From: Micromonospora antibiotica
GTDB lineage: Bacteria > Actinomycetota > Actinomycetes > Mycobacteriales > Micromonosporaceae
Assembly (NCBI RefSeq): GCF_017599305.1
Contig: NZ_JAGFWR010000011.1
Span: forward strand, 62,001-126,000
Direction of reading: 5' to 3'
Length of the DNA: 64,000 bases
Shown here: positions 17,712 through 26,365 of the stretch, piece by piece
Position numbering within the stretch: the stretch's first letter is position 1
How the letters are laid out: each line of letters begins with the position of its first letter
Translations under genes and position numbers: made by a program
The notes under the pieces: generated by a model
The model's database searches: none
What the model was told of the DNA's origin: nothing
Seen by the model: the letters and a program-made list of their open reading frames with translations, nothing else

Positions 17712-18794
17712 ATGGAGTCGTCGTTGCACGAAACCGCAGGCTCGACCGGCACCGGGCAGCGCGTGCCCGGCCCCCGTACCGGCTCCACACCGCCCCCAGG
17801 GCCGGACGACAGGCCGTCGCCGGTGACCTCCCGGGCGGCAGACGTCGCCCGGGAGTCGACCGACGCCCTGGAGCCGCTGCTGCGGCAGGAGATCGTGCGC
17901 ATCACCGAGGCCGAGGCGTCCTCGTCGGTGACCCAGGTGCTGCTGTCCCCGCAACGACTGCGCACCATCTGCGCGCACGCCATGGAGGACCTGCTCGCGC
18001 TGGCCCGCCGGGACCCGGCCGCCGGCAGTTCGTGGCGGTACGTCTGGGACAGCTACATCGCCTACCGGGCCACCCTCGCCTACCGGGTGGCGCACGCCAT
18101 CCACCAGGCCGAGGACACCCCGCTGGGTCAGGACGTCCGGCTCGCCGTGGCCCGTCGGGTCTCCGAGGTCGCCAAGGTCCGCACCGGCGTGGAGATCCAC
18201 CCCGCCGCCCGCATCGGACGACGGCTGATCATCGACCACGGGCTCGGCACGGTGATCGGCGAGACCACGGTGATCGGCGACGACGCGTACATCCTCCAGG
18301 GTGTGGTGCTCGGTGCCCGGGGCATCGCCGACAACCCCAACGGCAGGCGGCACCCCCGGCTCGGCGACCGGGTCGAGGTGGGGGCGTTCGCCCGCATCCT
18401 CGGTGCGGTGACGGTCGGCGACGACGTGCTGATCGGGCCCGGGATCATCGTCACCACCGACGTGCCGAGCCACCGCCGGGTCCGGCTGCTCAACCAGTAC
18501 CAGGGCACCTCCGGCGAGTGCAACGTCCGGGTCTTCGGCGTCGTACCGGTCTGCGAGGGCGTGGTCGAGGTGCACGGCACCGGTCTCGCCGCGATCGAGG
18601 TCGACCTGGTGACCAGCACCGGCCAGCATCGCCCGGTGGTGGTCCTCGAACGCGACGACCGGCGGGTCCGGTGCGCGGTGAACCGTCCCGGCACCGACGA
18701 GCGGCTCCGGATCATCGACACCTGCGGGAACGAGACGGTCCTCTACAACCTCCAGCAACTCTGGCGAGCGCTCGACGAGTTCGGCTTCGCGTGA
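17712..18794 (+). CDS. cysE: Serine O-acetyltransferase-like protein (CysE family)
   Basis: 360 residues; predicted to acetylate L-serine with acetyl-CoA to O-acetylserine, the first step of cysteine synthesis. After a ~45-residue Pro-rich lead, an alpha-helical SAT N-domain (about 55-150, WDSYIAYRATLAYRVAHAIH) precedes the left-handed beta-helix of hexapeptide repeats. The catalytic histidines are conserved: His176 in IIDHGLGTVIGETT and His214 in RRHPRLGD. It is ~90 residues longer than E. coli CysE. The extra C-terminal domain (from about residue 275, ending LQQLWRALDEFGFA) is unfamiliar. First gene of a tight operon; 12 bp to the next start. Enzyme class is firm, the exact acyl acceptor less so. 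Confidence 0.87.
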   Translation: MESSLHETAGSTGTGQRVPGPRTGSTPPPGPDDRPSPVTSRAADVARESTDALEPLLRQEIVRITEAEASSSVTQVLLSPQRLRTICAHAMEDLLALARRDPAAGSSWRYVWDSYIAYRATLAYRVAHAIHQAEDTPLGQDVRLAVARRVSEVAKVRTGVEIHPAARIGRRLIIDHGLGTVIGETTVIGDDAYILQGVVLGARGIADNPNGRRHPRLGDRVEVGAFARILGAVTVGDDVLIGPGIIVTTDVPSHRRVRLLNQYQGTSGECNVRVFGVVPVCEGVVEVHGTGLAAIEVDLVTSTGQHRPVVVLERDDRRVRCAVNRPGTDERLRIIDTCGNETVLYNLQQLWRALDEFGFA

Positions 18795-18806
18795 CCAGGA
18801 GATGAC

Positions 18807-20210
18807 ATGACGAACGACACCGGCCGGCGTGCCGGCCGCTGGCAGCTCGGGCTGCTCTATCTGCTGGTGTGCCTGATCTGGGGCACCACCTGGTACGGCA
18901 TGAAGATGAGTGTGGAGACCCTGCCCCCGATCACCGCGGCCGGGCTGCGCTTCCTGGTGGCCTTCCCGTTCCTGCTCGCCGTCTGTCTCGCCACACCCGG
19001 GGTGTCGTTGCTGCCGCCGCCGGGGCGACGCTGGGTGGTGCCGTTCATCGCGGTGGTCTACATCGCCGTCCCGTACGCCCTGATCAACTACGGTGAGCAG
19101 CACATCAGCTCCGGCCTGGCCGCGTTGATCTTCTCGTCGGTCGTGGTCTTCCTGCTGCTGTTCTCCGTGCTGATCTCACGGATCTCGGTGAGCTGGATGC
19201 AGTGGGCCGGCGTGGTGGTCGGCCTCGGCTGCCTGGTCGGCATCGTCCAGCTGACCGCCGGGATCAGCGCCCGGGGCGTCCTCGCGCCGGCCGCCGTGCT
19301 GCTGGCCGCGGTGATGCACGCCCTGACGTACGCGGTGATGGCCCGCTACGGGGGCACCGTGCACGTGCTCACCCAGGAGACCCTCCCGATCGGGCTCGGC
19401 GCGTTGGGCCTGGTGGTCCTCGGCGTGACCGTCGAGCAGCCCGACCTCGGCGCGGTCTCCGGCCGGTCCCTCACCGGCGTGCTCTATCTCGGGCTGGTCG
19501 GTTCGGTGATCGGCTTCGCCGCCTACTTCTACCTGCTCCAGCACGTCGACGCGGTGCTGGTGTCGTACGTCTTCGTGCTCTTCCCGGTGGTGGCGCTGTT
19601 CGGCTCGGCGGTGCTGGAGAACTCGGCACTGCCGGCCCTGGCGGTGGTCCTGGCGGTGGTCATGCTCGCCGCGTTCGGTCTGACCAAGAAGGCGACCGGG
19701 GGTGGGTCGGCGGCGACGCCCGCACCGGTGCCCGTGGACGACGGGGCGGCGCTCGACGGGTCCACCCTCGACGTGGTCTACGAGCACGCGCGGATCGCCT
19801 ACCCCGGGGAGGCGTGCGGGTTCGTGCACGCCAGTGGACGGGTGCACGAGGCGCGCAACACGGCCGACGAGATGCACCGGCAGGACCCGGTCCGGTTCCC
19901 CCGCACCGCCGCCACCGGTTACGTGCTGGCCCCGGCCGACCTGATCTATCTGGAGGACAACCTCGACGGGGACGACCCGGTGGTGGTGCTCTACCACTCG
20001 CATCCCAACGGCCGGGCCTACTTCAGTGACGAGGACCGGCGCAACGCCCTTGTCGACGGGGCGCCGCTCTATCCGACGCTGGAGCAGTTGGTGGTCGGCA
20101 TCGACGACACCGGCGTCCGGGAGGCGCGGTTGTTCCGGTGCGTCGAAGGCGACTACACCGAGCTGCGCTTCCTGCCCGGCCCGGACCGGCGTACGGCGGA
20201 GGTGGGCTGA
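18807..20210 (+). CDS. EamA/DMT exporter fused to a JAMM (Mov34/MPN) metallopeptidase domain
   Basis: 467 residues joining two families. Residues ~1-295 form ten membrane helices of the EamA drug/metabolite exporter fold (LIWGTTWYGMK in helix 1, VLVSYVFVLFPVVALFGSAV near the end). EamA in E. coli exports O-acetylserine and cysteine. After a ~20-residue Pro/Ala linker, residues ~315-467 form a JAMM domain with a complete motif: Glu335 (YPGEACGF), His397 and His399 (HSHP), Ser407 and Asp410 (spacing H-x-H-P-x6-S-x2-D). JAMM enzymes cleave isopeptide-like bonds; mycobacterial Mec+ releases cysteine from the CysO carrier. The flanking cysE- and cysM-like genes fit cysteine release and export. One reading frame, no sign of a frameshift. 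Confidence 0.9.
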   Translation: MTNDTGRRAGRWQLGLLYLLVCLIWGTTWYGMKMSVETLPPITAAGLRFLVAFPFLLAVCLATPGVSLLPPPGRRWVVPFIAVVYIAVPYALINYGEQHISSGLAALIFSSVVVFLLLFSVLISRISVSWMQWAGVVVGLGCLVGIVQLTAGISARGVLAPAAVLLAAVMHALTYAVMARYGGTVHVLTQETLPIGLGALGLVVLGVTVEQPDLGAVSGRSLTGVLYLGLVGSVIGFAAYFYLLQHVDAVLVSYVFVLFPVVALFGSAVLENSALPALAVVLAVVMLAAFGLTKKATGGGSAATPAPVPVDDGAALDGSTLDVVYEHARIAYPGEACGFVHASGRVHEARNTADEMHRQDPVRFPRTAATGYVLAPADLIYLEDNLDGDDPVVVLYHSHPNGRAYFSDEDRRNALVDGAPLYPTLEQLVVGIDDTGVREARLFRCVEGDYTELRFLPGPDRRTAEVG

Positions 20211-20211
20211 G

Positions 20212-21126
20212 ATGGGCATTCGTGACTCGATCCTGGACACGGTGGGCGGCACCCCGCTGGTGCGGCTCAGCCGGCTCACCGCCGACCTGCCCGGGGAGAT
20301 CCTGCTCAAGCTGGAGCTGAACAACCCGGGCGGCAGCCACAAGATGCGCATCGCGTTGAACATGATCCGGGCGGCGGAGCGGGACGGCCTGCTCAAGCCG
20401 GGCTCCGGGCAGACCATCCTGGAGCCCACCGGGGGCAACACCGGGATGGGGATCGCGATCGCCGCCGCGGTCCTCGGCTACCGGGTGGTGCTGGTGATTC
20501 CGGACAACTACAGCGAGTCGAAGCGTCGCCTGCTGGCCAGTTTCGGGGTGGACGTCCGGCTCTCGGACAGCACCCGGGGCAACAACTCGCACGGCGAGTT
20601 GGCCACCGAGATCCAGTTCGAGCACCCCGAGTACGTGATGCTCAACCAGGCGGCCAACCCGGCCAACCCGGAGATCCACCGGTTGACCACCGTCCGCGAG
20701 ATCATCGCCGACCTGGACGGCACCCGGGTGGACGCCTATGTGGCCGGCATCGGCACCGGCGGTCACCTGACCGGCATCGGTGAGGTGCTCCGGCAGCACC
20801 AGGGCGGGCTGCGCATCCTCGGCGTGCAGCCGGAGGGCTGCGACATGTTCGCCGACGTGTTCGTCCCGCACCGCATCCAGGGGCTGTCCATCGGCATGAT
20901 CCCGCCGGTGCTCAACACCGGGATCATCGACGAGATGGTCACGGTGAGCGAGGCGGACGCCATCGACGGGATGCGTCGGCTGATGGAGTGCGAGGGCATC
21001 GGCGCGGGGCCGTCGACCGGGGCGAACATCGCCGCGTGCCGCCGGCTGCTGGCCGCCTCGGACGAGCCGCTGACCCTGCTGACGGTGGCCTACGACCGGG
21101 TCAACGACTACCTGGAACTGCTCTGA
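20212..21126 (+). CDS. PLP-dependent cysteine synthase-like enzyme
   Basis: 304 residues, fold-type II PLP enzyme of the OASS/CBS group, joining sulfide or another nucleophile to an activated serine. Lys44 in NPGGSHKMR is the PLP lysine. EPTGGNTGMGIAI is the substrate loop and GIGTGGHLTGIG the phosphate cup. GIGAGPSTGAN is near the C-terminus. His43 and Gly within TGGNTG replace the usual Val and Ser (GGSVKDR, TSGNTG), so it is not a standard CysK. It may use an unusual sulfur donor, such as a carrier protein, or an unusual activated serine. The ATG lies one base after the preceding stop. A strong terminator follows. Confidence 0.88.
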   Translation: MGIRDSILDTVGGTPLVRLSRLTADLPGEILLKLELNNPGGSHKMRIALNMIRAAERDGLLKPGSGQTILEPTGGNTGMGIAIAAAVLGYRVVLVIPDNYSESKRRLLASFGVDVRLSDSTRGNNSHGELATEIQFEHPEYVMLNQAANPANPEIHRLTTVREIIADLDGTRVDAYVAGIGTGGHLTGIGEVLRQHQGGLRILGVQPEGCDMFADVFVPHRIQGLSIGMIPPVLNTGIIDEMVTVSEADAIDGMRRLMECEGIGAGPSTGANIAACRRLLAASDEPLTLLTVAYDRVNDYLELL

Positions 21127-21167
21127 ACCGGGGCTGACCGCACCACCGGGTGCTGAGGCGGACACGA

Positions 21168-21203
21168 CGACGGCGGGGTGGCCCCGGGGCCACCCCGCCG
21201 TCG
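21168..21203. terminator. Perfect 18-bp palindrome, bidirectional terminator
   Basis: Two fully complementary 18-nt arms abut with no loop (centre CCCCGGGG), between the convergent cysteine synthase-like and lipoprotein genes. It will fold with a small tip loop. One of the strongest hairpins in the window. Confidence 0.85.
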
Positions 21204-21213
21204 GTACACACGC

Positions 21214-22059
21214 TCAGCTGAACAGGTTGTACAGCTCCTGCGGTGCCTCGACCACCTGGTCGGCGGCGGGCTTCTGGGCGGCGGTGGCGTTGCCGTAGTC
21301 GGAGTAGGTGATCTTGATGTCCTGCGCGGCGACCTGGCCGGCGGCCGGGATCTGCACCACCAGCTCGCTGAGCCGGCCCTGCGGGTCCAGCTTCGCGGTG
21401 AACGGCACCGACTGCGCCTGGGCGCCCAACGCGGTGATCACCGTCTGGTCGACGGAACCGGCCTCGGCGGCCTTCGACACGTCCAGGGTGCCGGCGTAGG
21501 CGCCCTCGCCGGTCTGCCGGACCTCGGTGATGCCCTGGGTCAGCACGGCGCTGCCGGCCGGGTCGACCTTCTCGAAGTCGAAGCCGAGCGACTTGTTGCC
21601 CTTGATCCGGGTCTGGTCGAGGTGCTGGTACTTGCCGAGGCTGAGCTTCTGCGCGCCCGGGATGCTGCTGGCGGACTTGCCGCCCAGGTCCAGCTTCACC
21701 CAGCTGTCCGGCTTGGCGTGGATCAGGTCCAGGTTCATCATCAGGTCCGAGGACGCGTCACCGATGCTCAGCTTCATCTGGGCGCTCTGGCTGGGCTGGT
21801 GCACCTGCCCCTCGGCGGTGGAGCCCACCCCGGTCATGGTGAACCGGAAATTGCCGTTGCGGATCTCGTTGGTGGAGTTCAGCAGGGCCTGCTTGGCCTC
21901 GGAGGTGCCCGGCGAGGCGCTGCCCGAGGCGGCGCCGCCGGAGACCGTCGGGGATGCGGAGACCCCCGCCTCGCCGCTCCCGGCGTTGTTGCAGGCAGCC
22001 AGGCCGGGGGTGAGCAGCGCTGCGGCGAAGACCGCCGCGCTGAAACGTCGAATGGTCAC
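21214..22059 (-). CDS. LppX/LprG-like lipoprotein
   Basis: 281 residues from GTG at 22059, preceded by GGAGAG. The signal peptide ends in the lipobox LAAC at about residue 22, followed by a Ser/Gly/Ala linker. The mature part (about 55-281) reads like the LppX_LprAFG/DUF7537 beta-sheet fold: NFRFTMTGVGSTAEGQVHQ, then MMNLDLIHAKPDSWVKLDL, with a GAYAGTLDVSKAAEAG segment. Such proteins bind or carry hydrophobic ligands at the cell envelope, or act as outside anchors. It ends near the terminator shared with the sulfur operon. Ligand unknown. Confidence 0.8.
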   Translation of the reverse strand: MTIRRFSAAVFAAALLTPGLAACNNAGSGEAGVSASPTVSGGAASGSASPGTSEAKQALLNSTNEIRNGNFRFTMTGVGSTAEGQVHQPSQSAQMKLSIGDASSDLMMNLDLIHAKPDSWVKLDLGGKSASSIPGAQKLSLGKYQHLDQTRIKGNKSLGFDFEKVDPAGSAVLTQGITEVRQTGEGAYAGTLDVSKAAEAGSVDQTVITALGAQAQSVPFTAKLDPQGRLSELVVQIPAAGQVAAQDIKITYSDYGNATAAQKPAADQVVEAPQELYNLFS

Positions 22060-22325
22060 GTCAGGCTCTCCAGTCGGGTCGTCCGACCCCCGGCGGACGT
22101 CGGGGGCGTGGCGTCGCGGGCGTGACGCTTCCCGCGTGGCGCGCGATCCCCGCCCGGTCGCGCCGGACCCCGGGGGTCGCGTCCCTTCTGTTCCCGCGCG
22201 TCGCCTTCCGCAATCCACCCGCCCGCAACTGCCGCGGACTTCCTGACCGACGCCGCACGACCCGACCACGATCAGCACCGCACCGACCGTCGGCAGGACC
22301 GCGCCGACCGTGGTCACGCGGCCGG
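22060..22325. other. Non-coding gap upstream of lipoprotein gene
   Basis: Presumed promoter and leader of the lipoprotein gene. At 22270-22315 an imperfect direct repeat, (A/G)CCG(C)(A/G)CCGACCGT, borders the stop of the DUF4245 gene. No convincing gene or promoter was read. Confidence 0.5.
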
Positions 22326-23036
22326 TCAGCGCAGTGCGCCGGCCAGTTCGCGCAGCTCGTTGTCCCGGGCGTCGCCGACCACGATCACCGTACGGCCCGG
22401 TTCGAGCAGCACCAGGGCCTGCTCGTTGCCCCGCCCGGTGTACCGCTGCCAGTTCGCCCCGCCCAGGTCGGCCGGCCCCTGCGGCTGCCCCTCGGCGGTC
22501 AGCTCGGCGGGCAGCAACCGCTCCGGCGGCACGTTGCTCTGCACCAGTTGGGCGCCCCGCCCCTCCGGGGTGAGATAGCCCACCCGCAGGTTCGCCCCGT
22601 CGTCCACGGTGCGGAAGCTCGCGCTGACCGTACGCCAGCCGGAGCCGAGCCCGGACGGCTCGGTGACGGGGAAGACGTTCGCGGCGCGGGCCTGCTCGTA
22701 GGCGGGGACGGCGTCGACGGTGGTGGGCTGCTCGCCACCGAGGAAGCCCCGGTAGAAGGCGAGCAGCAGGGCGATCGGCACCAGCAGCACCAGCAGCGAC
22801 AACGCCATGTCCTTCGGCGAGCGCTCGGAGCGGGACTTCTCCGCCCGGCCGGAGCGGACCGGCACCGGCTCGCCCGCCCGGTCGTCCGCCGCCGCGACCA
22901 GCGCCGGTTCGGCGGCGGGGTCGGGCCCGGCGGGGGCGGCACCGGTCACCGGCCCGTCACCCGGGGGCAGCGGCGGCTGGCCGTCCGGCGGGGTCGGATC
23001 GGCGGGTACGCGGTCGGCAGGCTGTGCGGGCTCCAC
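22326..23036 (-). CDS. DUF4245 membrane protein
   Basis: 236 residues from GTG at 23036 (an ATG at 23081 is an alternative). The N-terminal ~90 residues are a Pro/Ala-rich disordered cytoplasmic tail. One membrane helix follows (DMALSLLVLLVPIALLLAFY), then a ~150-residue outside domain typical of DUF4245: GSGWRTVSASFR, LRVGYLTPEGRG, GGANWQRYTGRG and the closing TVIVVGDARDNELRELAGAL. DUF4245 genes often sit beside glpX in actinobacteria, as here (divergent, ~160 bp). Function not established. Confidence 0.85.
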   Translation of the reverse strand: MEPAQPADRVPADPTPPDGQPPLPPGDGPVTGAAPAGPDPAAEPALVAAADDRAGEPVPVRSGRAEKSRSERSPKDMALSLLVLLVPIALLLAFYRGFLGGEQPTTVDAVPAYEQARAANVFPVTEPSGLGSGWRTVSASFRTVDDGANLRVGYLTPEGRGAQLVQSNVPPERLLPAELTAEGQPQGPADLGGANWQRYTGRGNEQALVLLEPGRTVIVVGDARDNELRELAGALR

Positions 23037-23194
23037 CGGCCCATTCTGGCAGCCGCCCGGTGGGGCGATCCCGCCCACCATCGCCCCGCCCCGCCGCCGG
23101 ACCTGGCATCGTGTGAGGATCAGCGACAAAGCTGGCAGTGGCGAGCGCAGCCCCTGCCGGTCCACCCCGCACCGTCGCGAGGAGGAAAGCCGCC

Positions 23195-24226
23195 ATGACG
23201 AACACCAGGACGCGGGTCCCACAGGATCTCGACCGCAACCTCGCCCTCGACCTGGTCCGGGTCACCGAGGCCGCGGCGATGGCCGCCGGCCGGTGGGTCG
23301 GCCGGGGCGACAAGGAGGGCGGCGACGGGGCAGCCGTCGACGCGATGCGCAAGCTGATCAACTCGATCCAGATGCGCGGCGTCGTGGTGATCGGCGAGGG
23401 CGAGAAGGACAACGCCCCGATGCTGTTCAACGGCGAGCAGGTGGGTGACGGCACCGGCCCCGAGGTGGACGTGGCGGTGGACCCGGTCGACGGCACCACG
23501 CTGATGAGCAAGGGCATGCCCAACGCGCTCGCGGTGCTGGCCGTCTCAGAGCGGGGGGCGATGTTCGACCCGAGCGCCGTGTTCTACATGGAGAAGCTGG
23601 CCGTCGGCCCGGAGTACGCCGACGTGGTCGACATCGAGGCCGGGCCGGCGGAGAACATCCGACGGATCGCCAAGGTCAAGGGCACCGACGTCGCCGAGGT
23701 CACCGTCTGCGTGCTGGACCGTCCCCGGCACGCGGACCTGGTGGACGAGATCCGGCGGACCGGGGCGGGCATCCGGTTCATCTCCGACGGCGACATCGCC
23801 GGGTCGATCGCCGCCGCCCGGGGCGAGTCGGGCGTCGACGTGCTGATGGGCGTCGGCGGCACCCCGGAGGGGATCATCTCCGCGTGCGCGCTCAAGTGCA
23901 TGGGCGGGGCGATGCAGGCCAAGCTCTGGCCGCAGGACGCACAGGAGCGGGAGAAGGCGCTCGCCGCCGGGCACGACCTGGACCGGGTGCTGGGCACCGA
24001 CGACCTGGTCACCGGGGACAACTGCTTCTTCGTGGCGACCGGGGTCACCTCCGGTGACCTGCTGCGCGGGGTGCGGTACCAGGCCGGTGGGGCGTACACC
24101 CAGTCGATCGTGATGCGGTCCAAGAGCGGCACGATCCGGGTGATCGACTCGTACCACCGGTTGGAGAAGCTGGCCCTCTACTCGGCGGTGGACTTCGACG
24201 GCAGGCCCCTGGCAGAGCAGGAGTGA
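23195..24226 (+). CDS. glpX: Class II fructose-1,6-bisphosphatase
   Basis: 343 residues; hydrolyses fructose-1,6-bisphosphate in gluconeogenesis. Metal and substrate motifs are visible: GEGEKDNAPM, DPVDGTTLMSKG, ISDGDIAGSI and GVGGTPEGIISACALKCMGG. ATG at 23195 with GGAGGA 10-15 bases upstream; other upstream starts lack this. Its stop overlaps the next start (GTGA), so the DMT transporter is probably co-translated. Together with PEPCK and PEPC this window covers key gluconeogenic and anaplerotic steps. Confidence 0.97.
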   Translation: MTNTRTRVPQDLDRNLALDLVRVTEAAAMAAGRWVGRGDKEGGDGAAVDAMRKLINSIQMRGVVVIGEGEKDNAPMLFNGEQVGDGTGPEVDVAVDPVDGTTLMSKGMPNALAVLAVSERGAMFDPSAVFYMEKLAVGPEYADVVDIEAGPAENIRRIAKVKGTDVAEVTVCVLDRPRHADLVDEIRRTGAGIRFISDGDIAGSIAAARGESGVDVLMGVGGTPEGIISACALKCMGGAMQAKLWPQDAQEREKALAAGHDLDRVLGTDDLVTGDNCFFVATGVTSGDLLRGVRYQAGGAYTQSIVMRSKSGTIRVIDSYHRLEKLALYSAVDFDGRPLAEQE

Positions 24227-25194
24227 CCGCGACCGGCACGGCGGTTCCCGCCGTCCTGCCCACCTCCCGCCGGATCGCCGGGATCGGGCTGGCGACCGCC
24301 GCCGGGGTCGGGGTGGCCGTCCAGTCCCGGATCAACGGCGAGCTGGGCGTACGCCTGGCCGACGGGATCGCCGCGGCGGTGGTCTCCTTCGGTCTCGGCC
24401 TGCTGGTGCTGCTGGTGCTGGTCCCCGCGCTGCCCGGTGGGCGACGCGGGCTGGCCGACCTGCGTGCCGCGCTGCGCTCCGGCACGTTGCGCCCCTGGCA
24501 GATGCTGGGCGGGGTGTGCGGGGCGTTCCTGGTCGCCACCCAGGGCCTCACCATCGGCGTGCTCGGCGTGGCGGTCTTCACGGTGGCGGTGGTCGCCGGG
24601 CAGTCGGCCAGCAGCCTGGCCGTGGACCGGGCGGGTATCGGGCCGGGTGGGCGTCAGCCGGTGACCGTGGCCCGGCTGGCCGGCGCGGTGCTGACCGTGC
24701 TGGCCGTGCTGCTGGCGGTCGGTGACCGGCTGGGTAACCCGGGCACCCTGGCGCTGGCTCTGCTGCCCCTGCTGGCCGGGTTGGGCCTGGCCTGGCAGCA
24801 GGCGGTCAACGGCCTGGTCCGCGCGGCCGCGGGCAGCGCGCTGACCGCCACCCTGGTCAACTTCGCCGTCGGTACGGCGGCCCTGCTGGTCGCCTTCGGC
24901 GTGGACGTGGCCATCCGGGGTGGCCCCGCCGGCCGGTTGCCGACCGAGCCGTGGCTCTATCTGGGTGGCCCGATCGGCATCGTCTTCATCGCGGTCGCGG
25001 CGGCACTCGTCCGGTTCACCGGGGTGCTGCTGCTGGGGCTCGCCACCATCGCCGGTCAGGTCGTCGGGGCCGTCGTCCTGGACGTGGTGCTCCCGACGGC
25101 GGCGTCGCACCCGGGCCCGGCCACCCTGGCGGGCGCGGCACTCACCCTGGTCGCGGTGCTGGTCGCGGCGCTCGGTCCGGTGCACCGTCGCTGA
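24223..25194 (+). CDS. DMT-superfamily transporter (YdcZ/DUF606 type)
   Basis: 323 residues, about ten hydrophobic helices in two homologous halves. Each half begins with a conserved pattern (AAGVGVAVQSRINGELG in the first; GLAWQQAVNGLVRAAAG in the second), as in duplicated DUF606/YdcZ transporters. It overlaps glpX by four bases. No substrate can be assigned. Confidence 0.85.
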   Translation: MTATGTAVPAVLPTSRRIAGIGLATAAGVGVAVQSRINGELGVRLADGIAAAVVSFGLGLLVLLVLVPALPGGRRGLADLRAALRSGTLRPWQMLGGVCGAFLVATQGLTIGVLGVAVFTVAVVAGQSASSLAVDRAGIGPGGRQPVTVARLAGAVLTVLAVLLAVGDRLGNPGTLALALLPLLAGLGLAWQQAVNGLVRAAAGSALTATLVNFAVGTAALLVAFGVDVAIRGGPAGRLPTEPWLYLGGPIGIVFIAVAAALVRFTGVLLLGLATIAGQVVGAVVLDVVLPTAASHPGPATLAGAALTLVAVLVAALGPVHRR

Positions 25195-25207
25195 CCTGCG
25201 CACCGGA

Positions 25208-25260
25208 CCGCCCGTCGGGCGGGCCGTCGGCCGGTCGGCCGTCCGCGCGGCCCGACCGGC
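25208..25260. terminator. Convergent terminator hairpins
   Basis: CCGCCCG-T-CGGGCGG (25208-25222) is followed by a longer imperfect hairpin with GCCGGTCGG pairing to CCGACCGGC up to about 25260. They lie between the convergent DMT transporter and NAD-epimerase genes. Confidence 0.65.
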
Positions 25261-25269
25261 GGGCGGCGG

Positions 25270-26223
25270 TCAGTGCGCCCCGCCCGCCGGGGTGGGCGTC
25301 CGGATGGTGGCGGCGAGGACCCGGACGGTGTCGGCCAACGCCTCGTCCAGCGGGGTCGGCGTGATGCCCAGGGTTTCGGTGGCCCGGGTCGAGTCCAGCA
25401 CGAAGGGCCGGGCGAACTGGTGTGCGGTCTCCCGCAGCTCGCGGGCGAACGGGTCGTTCAGGCCACCGAGCCAGAGCAACGGGTAGGGCATCCGGACCAG
25501 CCTCGGCGTCGGGGCGTCGGCCAACTGCGCCACCCGTCCGGCCAGCTCGCGGGCGCTGACGGCCGGGTTGCTGGGCACGTGCCAGGCCCGTCCCCAGGCC
25601 CGCTCGTCGGTGGCGGCGGCGACCAGGGTGCGCACCACGTCCCCGACGTACGTCCAGCTGTGCGGGGCGTCCCAGTTCACCGGCAGGAAGACCCGCTGCC
25701 CGGCGAGCACCTTCGGCAGCACCAACGGCAGCAGGGAGTTGCCTTCGGCACCGAGGTAGTCCGAGCCGCGTACCTCGGTGATCCGGGCCCGGCCGGCGCG
25801 GTGGGCGGCGAGCGCCTCGGTCCACATCCGGTTGCGGACCTGCCCCTTGGTGCCGGTGGCGGCGAGCGGGGTGTCCTCGGTCATCGGCGCGTCGACCGGG
25901 CCGTAGCCGTAGAGGCAGCCGACGGTGGCGAGCACCGCGCCGGTGCGCTCGGCGGTGGTGAGCAGCGCGCCGGCCAGCGGCGGCCAGTCGGTGGCCCACC
26001 GGTGGTAGGCGGGGTTGGCGCAGTTGTAGAGCGCGACCGCCCCGTGGGTGAGGGCGGTCAGCCGGTCGGTGTCGGCGGCGTCGGCGGCGATCCGCTCGAT
26101 GGCCGGGTCGACGGGGCCGGTGCCCCGTCGGGTGACGAGCCGGACCTGCTCGCCCCGCTCGGCGAGGTGGCGGGCGGTGGCGGTGCCGACCGGACCGGCA
26201 CCGACGATCACGTGCAGCGACAT
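25270..26223 (-). CDS. NAD-dependent epimerase/dehydratase family protein
   Basis: 317 residues, extended SDR-like Rossmann protein with GAGPVGTATARHLA at residues 7-20 binding NAD(P). The usual extended-SDR Tyr-x-x-x-Lys is not obvious. CLYGYGPVDAPMTEDTPLAA occupies the SYK region, so catalysis may differ or be lost. ATG at 26223. Divergent from a TetR gene with two copies of a palindromic operator between, so it is very likely the regulator's main target. The role is probably in stress or xenobiotic metabolism, by analogy with other TetR-SDR pairs. Confidence 0.85.
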   Translation of the reverse strand: MSLHVIVGAGPVGTATARHLAERGEQVRLVTRRGTGPVDPAIERIAADAADTDRLTALTHGAVALYNCANPAYHRWATDWPPLAGALLTTAERTGAVLATVGCLYGYGPVDAPMTEDTPLAATGTKGQVRNRMWTEALAAHRAGRARITEVRGSDYLGAEGNSLLPLVLPKVLAGQRVFLPVNWDAPHSWTYVGDVVRTLVAAATDERAWGRAWHVPSNPAVSARELAGRVAQLADAPTPRLVRMPYPLLWLGGLNDPFARELRETAHQFARPFVLDSTRATETLGITPTPLDEALADTVRVLAATIRTPTPAGGAH

Positions 26224-26253
26224 GGGAAAACCCTTCAGAGCGGGAGACTGGAT

Positions 26254-26270
26254 CGAGAGCAGTGCTCTCG
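26254..26270. promoter_or_regulatory. TetR operator copy 1
   Basis: 17-nt palindrome CGAGAGCAGTGCTCTCG centred on 26262, 31 bp before the epimerase start. It shares its core with copy 2. Confidence 0.75.
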
Positions 26271-26312
26271 TTGAAGCCGTGTTCAGCATGTCCGACCGAC
26301 CGCCCCCCGTCA

Positions 26313-26325
26313 AGAGCAGTGCTCT
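26313..26325. promoter_or_regulatory. TetR operator copy 2
   Basis: 13-nt palindrome AGAGCAGTGCTCT centred on 26319, 57 bp from copy 1 and 40 bp before the TetR start. On the minus strand a TTGACG -35-like box begins just after it, so occupancy should block transcription of the epimerase gene. Confidence 0.75.
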
Positions 26326-26365
26326 CTATTTTGATTGCCGCTCTGGGCCGTGGCAGAGTGGAGCC

